Origin: Phytophthora colocasiae
Taxonomy: Eukaryota; Oomycota; Peronosporomycetes; Peronosporales; Peronosporaceae
Direction: 5' to 3'
NCBI GenBank assembly: GCA_018806915.1
Contig: JAGKQI010000083.1
Span: forward strand, 1-64,000
DNA: 64,000 bases
Under the pieces are notes generated by a model. The model did no database searches. It was given only the letters and a program-made list of their open reading frames with translations, and was not told the origin of the DNA. The position numbers were made by a program, and so were the translations under genes. Below are positions 1-9,870 of the stretch, piece by piece; positions within the stretch are counted from its first letter, which is position 1; each line of letters begins with the position of its first letter.

Positions 1-255
1 TAAACCCTAAACCCTAAAACCCTAAACCCTAAACCCTAAACCCTAAACCCTAAACCCTAAACCCTAAACCCTAAACCCTAAACCCTAAACCCTAAACCCT
101 AAACCCTAAACCCTAAACCCTAAACCCTAAACCCTAAACCCTAAACCCTAAACCCTAAACCCTAAACCCTAAACCCTAAACCCTAAAACCCTAAACCCTA
201 AACCCTAAACCCTAAACCCTAAACCCTAAACCCTAAACCCTAAACCCTAAACCCT
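1..255. repeat. Telomere, (CCCTAAA)n
   Basis: About 36 head-to-tail copies of CCCTAAA (TTTAGGG read outward) begin at base 1, so the window starts at a chromosome end with the C-rich strand on top. The unit is the plant-type heptamer also used by oomycetes and other stramenopiles. Two units carry an extra A (near 14-21 and 181-189). The array stops abruptly at a TATATGG junction; no degenerate transition zone is visible. Confidence 0.98.
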
Positions 256-418
256 ATATGGATTTTGTTTTCGTAAAAGCCGGAAGCGCTATACTTACAC
301 TCTATCGTGAATCTATGAATCCACTTGGCTCTTCAATGAAGAGTGCCTTCAGAAACACGGAAACTTGTGTTTAAACATCCTCTGAACTTAGATTATAGTC
401 GAAGCTGCCACATAGTTA

Positions 419-1295
419 CTATAGGCAAGCTACCGCATCCTCAATGATATTGGATGTACTAAAATTCCACACTGGAGTATCGTTTTGGTTCATATCCGCG
501 CATTTACCGATCATATGAATAAATCTTGTCATATGTCTCCGGTAATTGCCTGAAGTGTCTTCGACGTGCCCGAGTCCTTTGTGATGTTGGTTTGTCAGCC
601 CCTGTGATCTTCCAGCTAGAATATGTCTGCGTATAATGTAGGGCGTCGAGTCAATCTTTTGCATTCCAATTTCGAAATATCGAGAGACTGAAGCGTAAAT
701 GTTTTTACCCAGAACGGACTCCTTCGACAAGCGGTACAGAGACATCAGTTCAACAGTAGAACATGTCGTGAACGTCGGTAGCTTAACGTGACAGCGCAAT
801 TGCCGCACCAGCAGAGGTGTAACGTTGCGACCAGTAACACCAGCGCGTGACAGTGTGTGAAACTTTTCAAATTGCGCCGTTTCCTCCACTAAACGGTCAT
901 TATTGACGTCGTCAATTCTCTTAGCAATCACACAGAAAAAACCGTTTTTTTTATGTCCGTTAAAAATCGATTGTAGTTTCACACCTCTAGTCTGCGGATT
1001 TTGATGTAATTTGGTGTGCCTCTCGCCATTGTCCGCTCACACAAACAGAGGAAATGACAGGATATGGACACATAAACTTGTTGGTGGTTCCGCTTCGGTC
1101 AAGTTGGATTGATTTACCATCGAACGTTTTCACCACCACACACATTTGATGCTCAGTTTGGCGATGCTGGTCCAAACAATCCTTATTTCGGAAGGAAACC
1201 TTACAAATGGAGCCATGCAAGGTCATTATAAATACTCTACCAATCAAGATCGCCTCGAAAACAACTAACGCGTAAATTGCCCCAATATCGAGCAA
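419..1295 (-). pseudogene. Frameshifted subtelomeric zinc-finger-like protein fragment
   Basis: Two abutting minus-strand reading frames, 1295 to 987 and then 982 to 419, look like one broken protein. The first has a possible C2H2-like stretch (CKVSFRNKDCLDQHRQTEH) and then FMCPYPV. Its downstream frame ends at once, but the other frame supplies RHTKLHQNPQTRG just where the second finger needs its histidines, so a small indel near 1020-1030 probably separates them. The remaining 187 residues contain an aromatic/basic line (GNYRRHMTRFIHMIGK) and no domain I can name. N-terminal regions of fungal telomere-linked helicases have a similar finger-plus-helical layout, but that resemblance is weak. 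Its neighbours are the telomere and a Harbinger element. It may be the eroded N-terminus of a large subtelomeric gene. Confidence 0.4.
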
Positions 1296-1344
1296 AACGT
1301 TGCCACCGTCACTTCAGTACTGAGCCAATTCTAACAACGGTAGT

Positions 1345-1366
1345 AGAGAACTTTAGTTTTCGGAGC
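1345..1366 (+). repeat. Harbinger left terminal inverted repeat
   Basis: It begins AGAGAACTTTAG and ends TTTCGGAGC. The right end carries the same words in reverse complement with a T/A difference between them. It is flanked outside by AGT. Confidence 0.72.
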
Positions 1367-1557
1367 AACTCCTAGGGTTACGGAGCAAAAACTCGTTACT
1401 TCGGAAGTGGATCACGGTAAACTATAACCTTTGTTCAACAAAACCAATTCCTTGGAATAAAAGCGAGGTCCAGTTATTCCAAGGAGTAAGTGCCTCCAAA
1501 ACCTATACCTTTTTTGATAACCTTCTTGTCTTCATGCGAATCCTGTTATGACCAAAA

Positions 1558-2572
1558 ATGGGTCTCGTGGTTGCTGCCAATTTCAGAAAAGCAAACATGC
1601 GAGCGAGCACGCTTGGCAAGCGACCCAGCGTTGTGGCGCCCTTCCGGTCGTCTCTGAAGGCGCGTGCGATTGCAGCTGAAGAGCAGACGGAAGGAGGCCT
1701 GAACAAGAATGATTTAGCCGAGACTCAAGCTGCGGTGAGGCTCCTGTCGTCGTGGAGACAGTTGTGGTCGCGTCAGATGACGACGGAGAAGGGGATCGTG
1801 CTGAAGCTGCTGCTGATAAGAAGGAGACCGCCGGCAACAAGAAGCAGCGCGCGTCTTACAAGATGAAATAGGACTGCCTCATGATGGAGGTGGTGCTCGG
1901 TGACAACGGGCTTTAAAGAAGGAGGAAGGTCGAAGACGGAGAGGTGGTTTGTCATTACGGACCGCGTGAAAGATGTCCTGGGCAAGGAAGTTGAGCCCGA
2001 AAGGCTGCGCAAGCACGTCGAACTTCTCCTAAAGAAGTACCGCAAGCAAATGGCCAAAGAGGCCAAGATGTCAGGTACAGCTTTCAATGCGCTGTTTGGT
2101 ATCAGTAGTAGTACTATCTAATATTTTGCACACGCAGGACGACAGCCCCAGATGATGGTGGATCAGACAGAGCTCGAGGGGCTGATGAAGCGGTTCGCTT
2201 CACGCAAGGAAGCTGAATATGCCGAAACGCCCGAAAAGGCTGAAATCCACAGCATGAAACTCGAGAATATCGTGTCGGTGGCGAGGGGATTCGAGGTGCT
2301 GCAACGAAAGATGAGAAGAGGAAGAAAAGAAGACAAAGAAGGCGAAACAAGTCAAGACGAGGGGCAATACGCTTGAGTTTTTGAAGGTGATAAAGGAGCA
2401 GTACTCGGCTTGTCATGAGGCCGAGAATCGCGAGCCTATCCAGCACGAAGCGCAGCTTCGTCAACAGAATACTCAGTTCGAAGGGAAACAGACCGCGATG
2501 CAACTACAGGTGGCCCGGTTGATGGCGTCTGCCATCTGGGCAATGGCTAAGGCCGTTGAAAAACTCACCTAG
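1558..2572 (+). pseudogene. Myb/SANT-like accessory protein of the Harbinger element (broken)
   Basis: PIF/Harbinger elements usually encode a second, Myb/SANT-like DNA-binding protein that helps bring the transposase to the element ends. Here the recognisable core is FVITDRVKDVLGKE followed by LLLKKYRKQMAKEAKMSG, a phrase I associate with oomycete copies of this gene. A candidate 63-nt intron lies at 2075-2137 (GTACAG donor, CTAAT branch-like site, GCAG acceptor); removing it joins KMSG in frame to RQPQMMVDQTELEGL. Damage: an in-frame TAG near 1866 after SYKMK, a frame change near 1900, and another near 2330-2380 before NTLEFLKVIKEQYS. The C-terminal part (2381-2572) is Gln/Glu-rich and probably helical. 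It converges on the transposase gene. The assignment rests on short conserved phrases and on the partner transposase. Confidence 0.6.
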
Positions 2573-2728
2573 TACAGCGTCGTCGCCAACGCTACCATTT
2601 TTTTATTTAGTCGAATACCAACTATCCGCTCTTTCTAGAGCGATATTTTACGCATCAATTGGAATGATCTCGCGTTCACCATCACTACTTTCGTATTCGC
2701 TGACTTCATCTTGATTAGTGCTTTCACT

Positions 2729-3394
2729 TTAGCTGCTGCTAAATTTAGAGACACAAGACATGTCCGATTCATCATCGAAAAACTCGTCGTCATCATCAGA
2801 TAGATAATCGGCTTCGTTGACGATTTCATGATGTTGATCTGTTACGTAACTTGACAGCGTTGGTAATCGGTATTGAAAATACTTGCTCGTCTGGTTTCGA
2901 CGGCGTACACAGGACAAACAGTTGGTGAAGAACGCAGCTACGACGTACAGCACAGCAATTCGGGACTTGTAAACCTTCATGTTGCTAAGTAGATCAAAAA
3001 ATTCCAGTAGCGTACGACCCAGCCAAAATTCCATTCCACAGCAACGCGAGCCTCACTAAAACACGATTAAAAGATCGCTGGTCTTCTGTAAGCTCTGCAT
3101 CCGCGTATGGAGTTATCAGCCAACTGCGAAGCGGATACCTAAGGTCTCCATACAGCGCGAAACCAGGATGGGCAGCCATGTTCTCTTCAGTTTGGCTAGC
3201 TCTCAGCGTAAAACCATCATGACGACGACCCTCGTATGGACCAGCGAAAGACACGAACAAGCCGTTAGCTAAGGTAATGCTTTGGAATTTAATTCCATGA
3301 CGCTTCTTGTGACCACTATAGGCTTGCTTCTGAAAGCGAATTGAACGACAGATACGCCTCACAGTCCCGTCGACAAATCCGATGCATCTCGTCA
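2729..3394 (-). pseudogene. PIF/Harbinger transposase, C-terminal part
   Basis: DDE_Tnp_4-type nuclease, read from 3394 downward. Visible family signatures are GFVDGTVRRICR (first catalytic Asp), YSGHKKRHGIKFQSI, FAGPYEGRRHDGFTLR (second Asp) and YGDLRYPLRSWLITPYAD. A frameshift at about 3010-3034 separates this from the final 100 residues (NMKVYKSRIAVLYVVAAFFTNCLSCV), which are read in another frame to 2729. The stretch SLRVALEWN-like region expected to hold the last acidic residue is where the frame breaks. The Copia LTR cuts the gene at 3394/3395; the N-terminal part resumes beyond 8668. Confidence 0.85.
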
Positions 3395-3573
3395 TAACAG
3401 AATGTGTACACTAGATCTTCACACGCAAAGATATACAACTTGTTGATAAGAAGGGAAATCTTGGACTGAGGCTTCCTGCCCTGTGACTCTTGAGCGGAGG
3501 ATCTTTTTACCTACGGTAGATCTTTTAACTGCTGCGATTGCTCAGTCTTTCAACACGGATGCCGTTTCCAACA
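3395..3573 (-). repeat. Copia 3' LTR
   Basis: Direct repeat of 8492-8668, with two or three small indels (for example AAGGG versus AAGG near 3460). On the minus strand it starts TGTTGGAAACGG and ends CTGTTA, so it has TG..TA rather than TG..CA ends. Confidence 0.9.
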
Positions 3574-6500
3574 CGCCCTCCTCCGAAGACAGCATCTTCG
3601 GAAGATGGTCCTTGGTCATGCCGATCATGTCACTCAGCATCTCGAAACGATCACCTGCAAGGGGTTTAGTCATCAGGTCAGAAGGATTATCGTTGGTCTT
3701 TACCTTCCATAGGTCGACCGTCCTTTTAGCAACCTGATCTCGGACGTAGTGCCACCTTAATTCGATATGTCGCGTTCGGCGACTGTAGGTCGGGTTTGTA
3801 GCCATGACAAACGCCGCTTGATTGTCGATGCCTAGACGAAATTTGATCTGCAACTTCTGGAAAACTTCGATCAACACATTTCGAAGACCTTGCCCTTCCA
3901 TGCAAGACTCACAAGCTGCCACATACTCCGCTTCGGCTGTAGGTGCGCCACGATGCTCTGACGTCGAGGCCCGGGGTAAGCTCCACCGGCCATGCAGTGA
4001 ACGTAACCAGTTACACTCTTCCTCGTATCAGGTCATTGCCCCAGTCGGAATCACAGAAACCGTCAATGACGAGCTCATCCTCTTGCGCTGCCGCCTTGCC
4101 GGACGAATACACAATTCCTTGGCTCTTGGTTCCGACAAGGTACCGCACACACGTTTTGCTGCACCAATGTGCTGCTGCGTCGGGTTCTGCACGAATCTGC
4201 TCAACTGTCCAATCATACGCTAGATCTGGCCTGGTGCACGTCGCAAGATACATCAGTGATCCGATAAGCTCTCTGTGGAAACACCTTGCCATGGTCCGGT
4301 GCTTTCTTCTTTGGGGAGGTGTCCGTGTCATTCACAGTAAGTCTCATATTAGTTTCCATTGGGATCCTGCTGGGATGTGCATCGCTGAAGTTGAAGCGCT
4401 CAATAATCTCTTCACAGTATCGCGTCTGGTGAAGTTTAATCGAGTCCTCGTTTTGCTCAACCTCAACTCCCAAGTACGTGCTTAACAGTCCTGGTCTTTT
4501 AGTCCGTAGTCACTATCAAGCTGACTGAACATCGTCTTTTAAATGCGATATCTTTCGTTGCACAAGATATCATCGACATACAACAAAACAATTGCAAATA
4601 CGCCATCGTGATCGTAGTAGTACAGGCATGGCTCCGTGCTGCATTGCTTAAAGCCGTATCAGATGAACCAGCCGTTCACTTCAGTGTTCCACTCACGACC
4701 GCTTTGTCAGGCCCGTATAACGCCTTGTTAATCCACACCAGACCATCCCATTGGTCTCGCATGGATACCCTTCGAGCGACTCGAGGGTACTGTTTGATGG
4801 CGAGCCATGCGTTCAAGTAGGCAGTATTGATGTCACCTTGATAAATCGGCAGACCCAAAATGATGCACACAGCCACAAACAAACGGAAAGTAGCCATTCT
4901 TGCTACAGGGCTGAACGTCTCAACAAAATCAATACCGGGTATCTGCTTGTCACCACGAGCAACAATTCTAGCACGGAATCTCACGATGTAGCCAAGATGG
5001 TCCGACTTTATGTCGTACACCCACATCGTCTTGATGGCCTTCTTTCCCTCAGGAATCTCGCTCTGCGATCATGCCCAACACTCCTTTGTCTTTCAGTGCT
5101 GCTATTTCAGCATCCATAGCCTCCTGCCATTGCCTCGCAAATTTCGACCTCATCGCCTCACGGTAATTTCTGGGGATCTTCACGTTCTTAGCGAGGACTC
5201 CCGCCAGTTCCACGTCGGTTTGCATGAAGGGCTCGGAATGCAGAGTCTACAGTATAAGTCTTCGTATCGTTCAGGTGGACGTCTCTCGTGTGCCTCACGA
5301 GACCTGGTCAGCGTGATTCGAATCCACTTTAGGTCGCTTGCTCTCCTGTGCGCCGAACTTCTTCTTCTCTTGGTCGGCGCTGACCGGTTATGCGATCATC
5401 TACCGTCGCTACTTCACCGTAAGCTTCGGCCTCACGTTCATCACAGGGATCAAAAAAGACAGTCATAATCTTCGAATAACCTTCAGCATCGTGCACTGCT
5501 GAAGATCAGACACGTGACTGAAGGAGTCATCAAACTCGTCGTCATCTCCATTATCACTCAGATCGGTTTCAGGTACAATTTCATCATTGACGGGTATGTG
5601 TCATACTCGTCCTCGCTCTCATTCTCAGATGTCTCGCCATTATTTGCAGCAGAATCATCGTCACTCAAAGCACTTACAACAGCAAGCTCCTCATAAACAT
5701 CACTAGTAATTCCTGTACTTGCGTCTGCCGTTGAGCCTGGATCCGTAACCTCATCCTGGTCATTCTCCTCATTCTCGCCCTCCTGCGTTTCAGTAAACGC
5801 ATCAGGGTTTGGCAGCGAGCTGTTTCGTACCATGGCATCCCAAATAGTCTGACCTTCGGCGTCTAGTTCATCACTCTTAGATGCTGCAGTTTCCATCTCC
5901 ACGTCAATCTCTCCTTGCTCCAGATTCATCATCGCACTCTGCGATCTGTGATAGTCTGTCAGGTTGACCATCATCTTCAGCAAATTCACCAAGCTCGCCC
6001 TCCTCAACAAACTCATCAAAGGTATGGAGCCAGCGTTTGACATTCGCATTGTATCCGCGCTCATAGCGGTCCTTGTACGCCAAGCTTTCGTTAATTTTCC
6101 GTCTGACACGAAGCCTTTCTTGTGTTCTGTCGGGAAGTACGTGACAACCGACCACATCTTCACGGTAACCTAGCAGGAACCCAACCCTGCAGTTCAAGTT
6201 CAGTTTCTTCCTCTTCGACTTCGGTGTATGGCGGTACGCGAGGCGATCCAAAGCTCGCACGTGATGAATGTCTGGCGGAACCAAACATCACCTCGTAGGG
6301 TGTGCGTCCTGCACCCTTGCAAAACACGCGATTCTTCAGGTACACAGCGGTCTCTAGAGCGTGAGTCCAAAACGACTTAGAAGCCCCGACTGATGCATCA
6401 TAGTCTTGACCATCGATTAGTGTCTGGTGCGTGCGCTCCACCAGGTTCAGTTGCGACGCTTTTGGGCCGACTTTCGTGTGCACAATACCCTTCGCTTTGT

Positions 6501-7334
6501 ACCAGTTCTCCATTGTGCCATTGCGAACTCTGGCCTTTATCGGTGAGTACTTGTTTCACGAGACCATTTCTCGATTCATCAGCACTTAGTCCGCGACTCA
6601 CTACTGCTCTAACTCTTTTGCCATTCTGGCGCTCTGCCCACGCAATGTACTCCTTCATGTACATGTTCACCTCAGCCTCTGACTTTGTTTTTCAACAGGA
6701 ACGTCTGACAAAGCGGGTAGCCATCCATCACTACCAATTACGGCGGAGTACAGCGAGCCATTTGAGGCTCAGGTATCAATAGGTCTGCAAACACCATGTC
6801 GTTAACACCTTCAATCGGTCTGTCGAGTTTCTTACGGAATGTCTTTCGACGCTGTTTGCCTAGATGGCAATCGCAACAGTCAATCTTACCGCGGCGCTTT
6901 AGCATAATGCCCAGCTAATCCACGATCAACCATTAGTCTGATGTATTCCAGGGCAGGTGTGTCGAGCCTCTCGTGCCACACGTCGATGTCCTCAACTCCA
7001 TCCGTGACTGCAAAGTTCGCGAACACCGTCTTCTTAACCGCAACTCGTTTCTTTTTGTATAATGCTCCTATGTTGTGAGCATTGAACGTCTGACGAGTCG
7101 ATTCGTAAACTCCGTACGAACCACCTCCGTGCCGTCCTTACGTCAGCCCGAAGATCTGATTCTCGGACTCGTACGTCATCACATAACCCTGCTCTATCGC
7201 CAAACCAGGCGAGAACAGGTTACATCCAGCATCAGGCACGTACAGCGTCCTCCATACACAAACACCATCACTTCGTCAATCATCACGGCTATCATGATAT
7301 GGTTCCAAAGCCCTCTGCTTTGGCATTAACGCCG
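3542..7334 (-). pseudogene. Copia integrase, reverse transcriptase and RNase H (broken)
   Basis: Pieces in order on the minus strand: integrase core (LVERTHQTL, KNRVFCKGAGRTPYEVMFG, 6513-6160), its C-terminal RVGFLLGY segment (6284-5904), an acidic linker (6163-5558), RT palm and fingers (RARIVARGDKQIPGIDFVET, GDINTAYLNA with the first catalytic Asp, 5026-4676), YVDDI at about 4565-4580, then RNase H (LVIDGFCDSDW; TKPLAGDRFEML, 4331-3542). At least five frame changes or stops interrupt it. The RT motif spacing and the integrase-before-RT order fix it as Copia rather than Gypsy. Confidence 0.87.
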
Positions 7335-8438
7335 TCAAAAACCCGGAATCGTTGGGTTCCAATCGCTGTCTTCAATGCTCTGTAGCGTAGTGAAATACTC
7401 CTTGCACGCCGTAATGTGTGTGTTTGCTCCGGTATCAAAGTACCACAAGCTCGGCTCATAGTTCTTTCGCGAGCTTCTTGACAACCGCCGACCACGGACG
7501 TCACGTTTGTGATCTGGTGCAGCTACTTCTGTCATCACAGGTTGCGCTTCTGCCTCGGCAGCCTTGCCTGAGCGCGCATACTTGGCCTCGGCCTTCTTGC
7601 CGCTCGATTTATCCTCGAGCTCTGGGCAGTCACTCTTGTAGTGGCCCATTTCACCACACTGAAAGCACTTCGTCAGCTTTGGCTTTCCTGCTTTCTTGCT
7701 GGAGTCTCAGTGGGCTTCTTGTTTCGTGGCTTGCCGCCACCTCGATTCGACTGGTTGCCCTGCCTGTTACCAAAGGCGTTGTTGTCCCAGTCCTTGCTCC
7801 TTGCTTCTGCTGTCAGGATCATTTCTCGAACTTTGTCTGGGGTGTACTTGTTCATATTCGAGGCTGAATAGAATTTTCTTCGTAGTTCGTCGTAGCAGGT
7901 CTGCACCGGCAGGCTCCGCAACATTCGATCCACCATCTGCAAGTCATTCACTGGCGCACCAAGATCCTCAAGCTGGTCCTTGATGTCGAAGAGCTTGTAC
8001 AGGTGCCCACGCACGTCATCTGTGCCGCGCAGATTCGTTCTGTGTAGCTCGCCCTGCAAAGCGATACACCTTCTGTGCTGTGACTGCTGGGTGGTTTTGC
8101 CTTCGTAGATGGAGCACAGCTCCTCCCACATCTCCGTACCGGTCTTCTTTGACATCACTTGCTTGGCAAGCCTCTTTGTAAGCGAGCCTTGGATCAAAAT
8201 CTTCACCTTGGCCTGCTTCTTCTTGTATTCCTTCTACCTCTTTCTTCGGTCGAGCCTTCCTTCTCGGTGCCGAGGGCAATTTCGTCGAGCAAACCCCTCC
8301 TCAGCGTTTAGCATAGCGCTTGCTTAGAAGGTCCAGTCCTCACCATCCCACCGGACAGGAGTTCCTGACAGAACCGATCTTGAAGCCCTTGTGCTTACTG
8401 CTGCGCTTGCTACCATCCGAGTCGGACGACGATGACAT
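7335..8438 (-). pseudogene. Copia gag and protease region (broken)
   Basis: It probably starts at the ATG at 8438 (MSSSSDSDGSKRSSKHKG). A UBN2-type gag core lies at 8206-7673 (EMWEELCSIYEGK, LQGELHRTNL, LPVQTCYDELRRKFYS). An Asn/Gly/Arg-rich tail leads to a CCHC knuckle (MGHYKSDCPELE, 7649 downward) and then the protease active site WYFDTGANTHIT near 7440. Frameshifts lie near 8200-8400 and between 7673 and 7649. It makes the virus-like particle shell and the aspartic protease in an intact element. Confidence 0.85.
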
Positions 8439-8474
8439 ATTGCTTTCACTTTCACGGTTCTAGAGGTGAGTGTA

Positions 8475-8491
8475 AGGTTGGGCTCATAACC
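8475..8491 (-). other. Copia primer-binding site matching an initiator-Met tRNA anticodon arm
   Basis: The plus strand reads GGTTGGGCTCATAACC next to the LTR. GGGCTCATAACCC is the anticodon arm of initiator methionine tRNA (anticodon CAU), not a tRNA 3' end. Drosophila copia is known to be primed by the 5' half of this tRNA, so the site indicates half-tRNA priming. The match to the host tRNA itself cannot be checked here. Confidence 0.75.
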
Positions 8492-8668
8492 TAACAGAAT
8501 GTGTACACTAGATCTTCACGCAAAGATATACAACTTGTTGATAAGAAGGAAATCTTGGACCTGAGGCTTCCTGCCCTGTGACTCTTGAGCGGAGGATCTT
8601 TTTACCTACGGTAGATCTTTTAACTGCTGCGATTGCTCAGTCTTTCAACACGGATGCCGTTTCCAACA
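8492..8668 (-). repeat. Copia 5' LTR
   Basis: Partner of 3395-3573. Its inner edge at 8492 directly abuts the primer site, and its outer edge abuts the CGTCA duplication. Confidence 0.9.
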
Positions 8669-9152
8669 CGTCAGCCGGCCGATCTTCGCAAAAATGGCGT
8701 CTGCAGAGCGCTCTTTGTATCGCGCAACCATCCTGGGATCAAACTCCATTTTCCCCTTAATTTTATTGTATATGAAAGTTGTTGTGGTGTTCACCGCAGA
8801 CGAAAGTACGGGGGCTTGACGCATGAACTCTGTTCTGAGGTCCTCAAGTCGGCTTGGGTATGCAAGCCGTCTCAACACCAGACAGAGTGCTTCTTGGGAC
8901 GTATGTACAGTCGCGGGTAGATTCCTCAAGCTGGAGGATTTCGTGAGGATAGAATCGAAAGCGAAGTCTGCACGTTTCGGAATCAATTTCAGCAAGCTGA
9001 AAGGGCTTCCTGGTCAGGCCCACTCGATCTTCAATCGTACGCCTGCATATAAAATGCGTGATATGCTCCATAGCCTCCACAAAGTCGATCCCCATCGCCA
9101 ACATCGCAGCAAAAATGAGTTGTAACTCGTCTTGAGTAGCGTCCAGATGCAT
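8669..9152 (-). pseudogene. PIF/Harbinger transposase, N-terminal part
   Basis: Continuation of the same gene on the other side of the Copia insert. Two minus frames, 9152-8844 (starting MHLDATQDELQLIFAAML) and 8995-8669, overlap and are separated by a frameshift near 8900-8930. The second contains VLRRLAYPSRLEDLRTEF and ends AKIGRLT at the insertion site. Dropping one copy of the CGTCA duplication leads AKIGRLT straight into RCIGFVDG of the C-terminal part with no change of frame. This region is the helical, probably DNA-binding, N-terminal domain found before the DDE nuclease. Confidence 0.82.
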
Positions 9153-9310
9153 TTTGTTTTCGCGCGTTCTGGTGTGTGCCCTGGTTTCTTATAGATGGTA
9201 CCGTGCAACTCAATTAATTCCACTAAATTTAATCCGACGACTACAGTTCATCTCTGTGAACTTGGAATATCGCCTTGGAACAACTTCGACTTTTTCCAGT
9301 TCCAGGACCG

Positions 9311-9332
9311 GCTCCGAAATCTAAAGTTCTCT
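9311..9332 (-). repeat. Harbinger right terminal inverted repeat
   Basis: Reverse complement of the left repeat (GCTCCGAAA at the inner side, CTAAAGTTCTCT at the outer side), followed by AGT, which matches the three bases before the left repeat. Confidence 0.72.
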
Positions 9333-9395
9333 AGTATCCACAACTCGTAAACCCCTGCAATGCTACGCGAAATATTTGTTACTCCACACACAAAC

Positions 9396-9806
9396 TGCAG
9401 CGGGGCTGCGTAGAGGTGCACGGCGCAGAGGAAGTTTAGGTGACTCGTAGAGTCCTGCTTGCAAAGCACTAGCCTTCGGTTCTATACAAGAACCAAGTAA
9501 TCCACTTAATACGGGACTAACACTATTAGTGTCCCTAAAATAAAAGGACTAACACTAATTACGTAAAATGCAAACTGATTTTTATTGACTTTATTGCCCT
9601 AATCCTAAATGTAACGGATTTAGTATCTAGCATACTAAATCCTAGTCAAATGTAATGTGTGGCTCTGAGCTAATTGCCAACCAATGGCTACATATGTGAC
9701 GTGTGAGATACACGGTGTGTCATACACAGATCTGTGACTTGTGCCTGCGGCTGGTGTTTGCCACACCACTGAAGCCATAGCGCACAGCGCCGTGTAACCC
9801 CGTTAC
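9396..9806 (-). repeat. Gypsy C 3' LTR
   Basis: It matches 27415-27836 closely for the first 270 bases and then only in blocks; both end in GTAACCCCGTTAC-type or CATCCCCGTTAC-type sequence. Orientation follows from the polypurine tract to its right. Confidence 0.8.
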
Positions 9807-9827
9807 CCCACCACCACCACCACCACC
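9807..9827 (-). other. Gypsy C polypurine tract
   Basis: A GGT-repeat tract on the minus strand ending GGGG directly before the LTR start. It is where plus-strand DNA synthesis would be primed. Confidence 0.6.
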
Positions 9828-9870
9828 AAACTGTGGATACGCAGTATCTACAACTGCCAGCATAACCGCC

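Larger units (their letters stand above)
3395..8668 (-). mobile_element. Full-length Ty1/Copia retrotransposon (inactive)
   Basis: A 5.27-kb element bounded by 179- and 177-bp direct repeats that begin TGTTGGAA on the minus strand and end TGTTA, flanked by the 5-bp duplication CGTCA (3390-3394 and 8669-8673). The internal order on the minus strand is gag, zinc knuckle, protease, integrase, reverse transcriptase, RNase H, the Copia order. Every coding segment is cut by stops or frameshifts. Its LTRs are nearly identical, so it is probably not very old. It uses a copia-type half-tRNA primer site (separate entry). Confidence 0.92.
1345..9332. mobile_element. PIF/Harbinger DNA transposon with a nested Copia element
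   Basis: The ends are matched inverted repeats (1345-1366 and 9311-9332, one mismatch early, diverging inward) flanked by the same three bases, AGT, at 1342-1344 and 9333-9335. A 3-bp duplication is usual for PIF/Harbinger. Without the Copia insert (3395-8668 plus one CGTCA) the element is about 2.7 kb and holds two convergent genes: a Myb/SANT-like protein on plus and a DDE_Tnp_4-type transposase on minus. Both carry frameshifts, so the copy is dead. Gypsy C lies 63 bp beyond its right end. Confidence 0.8.

Noticed and set aside
5010..5468. Plus-strand ORFs of 120-150 codons within the Copia element
   Set aside because: They are antisense shadows of the RT and linker; no motif, and they are not preserved around the RT frame breaks.
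9248..9469. Minus ORF of 73 codons near the Harbinger right end
   Set aside because: It straddles the Harbinger terminal repeat and the Gypsy C LTR, so it is accidental.
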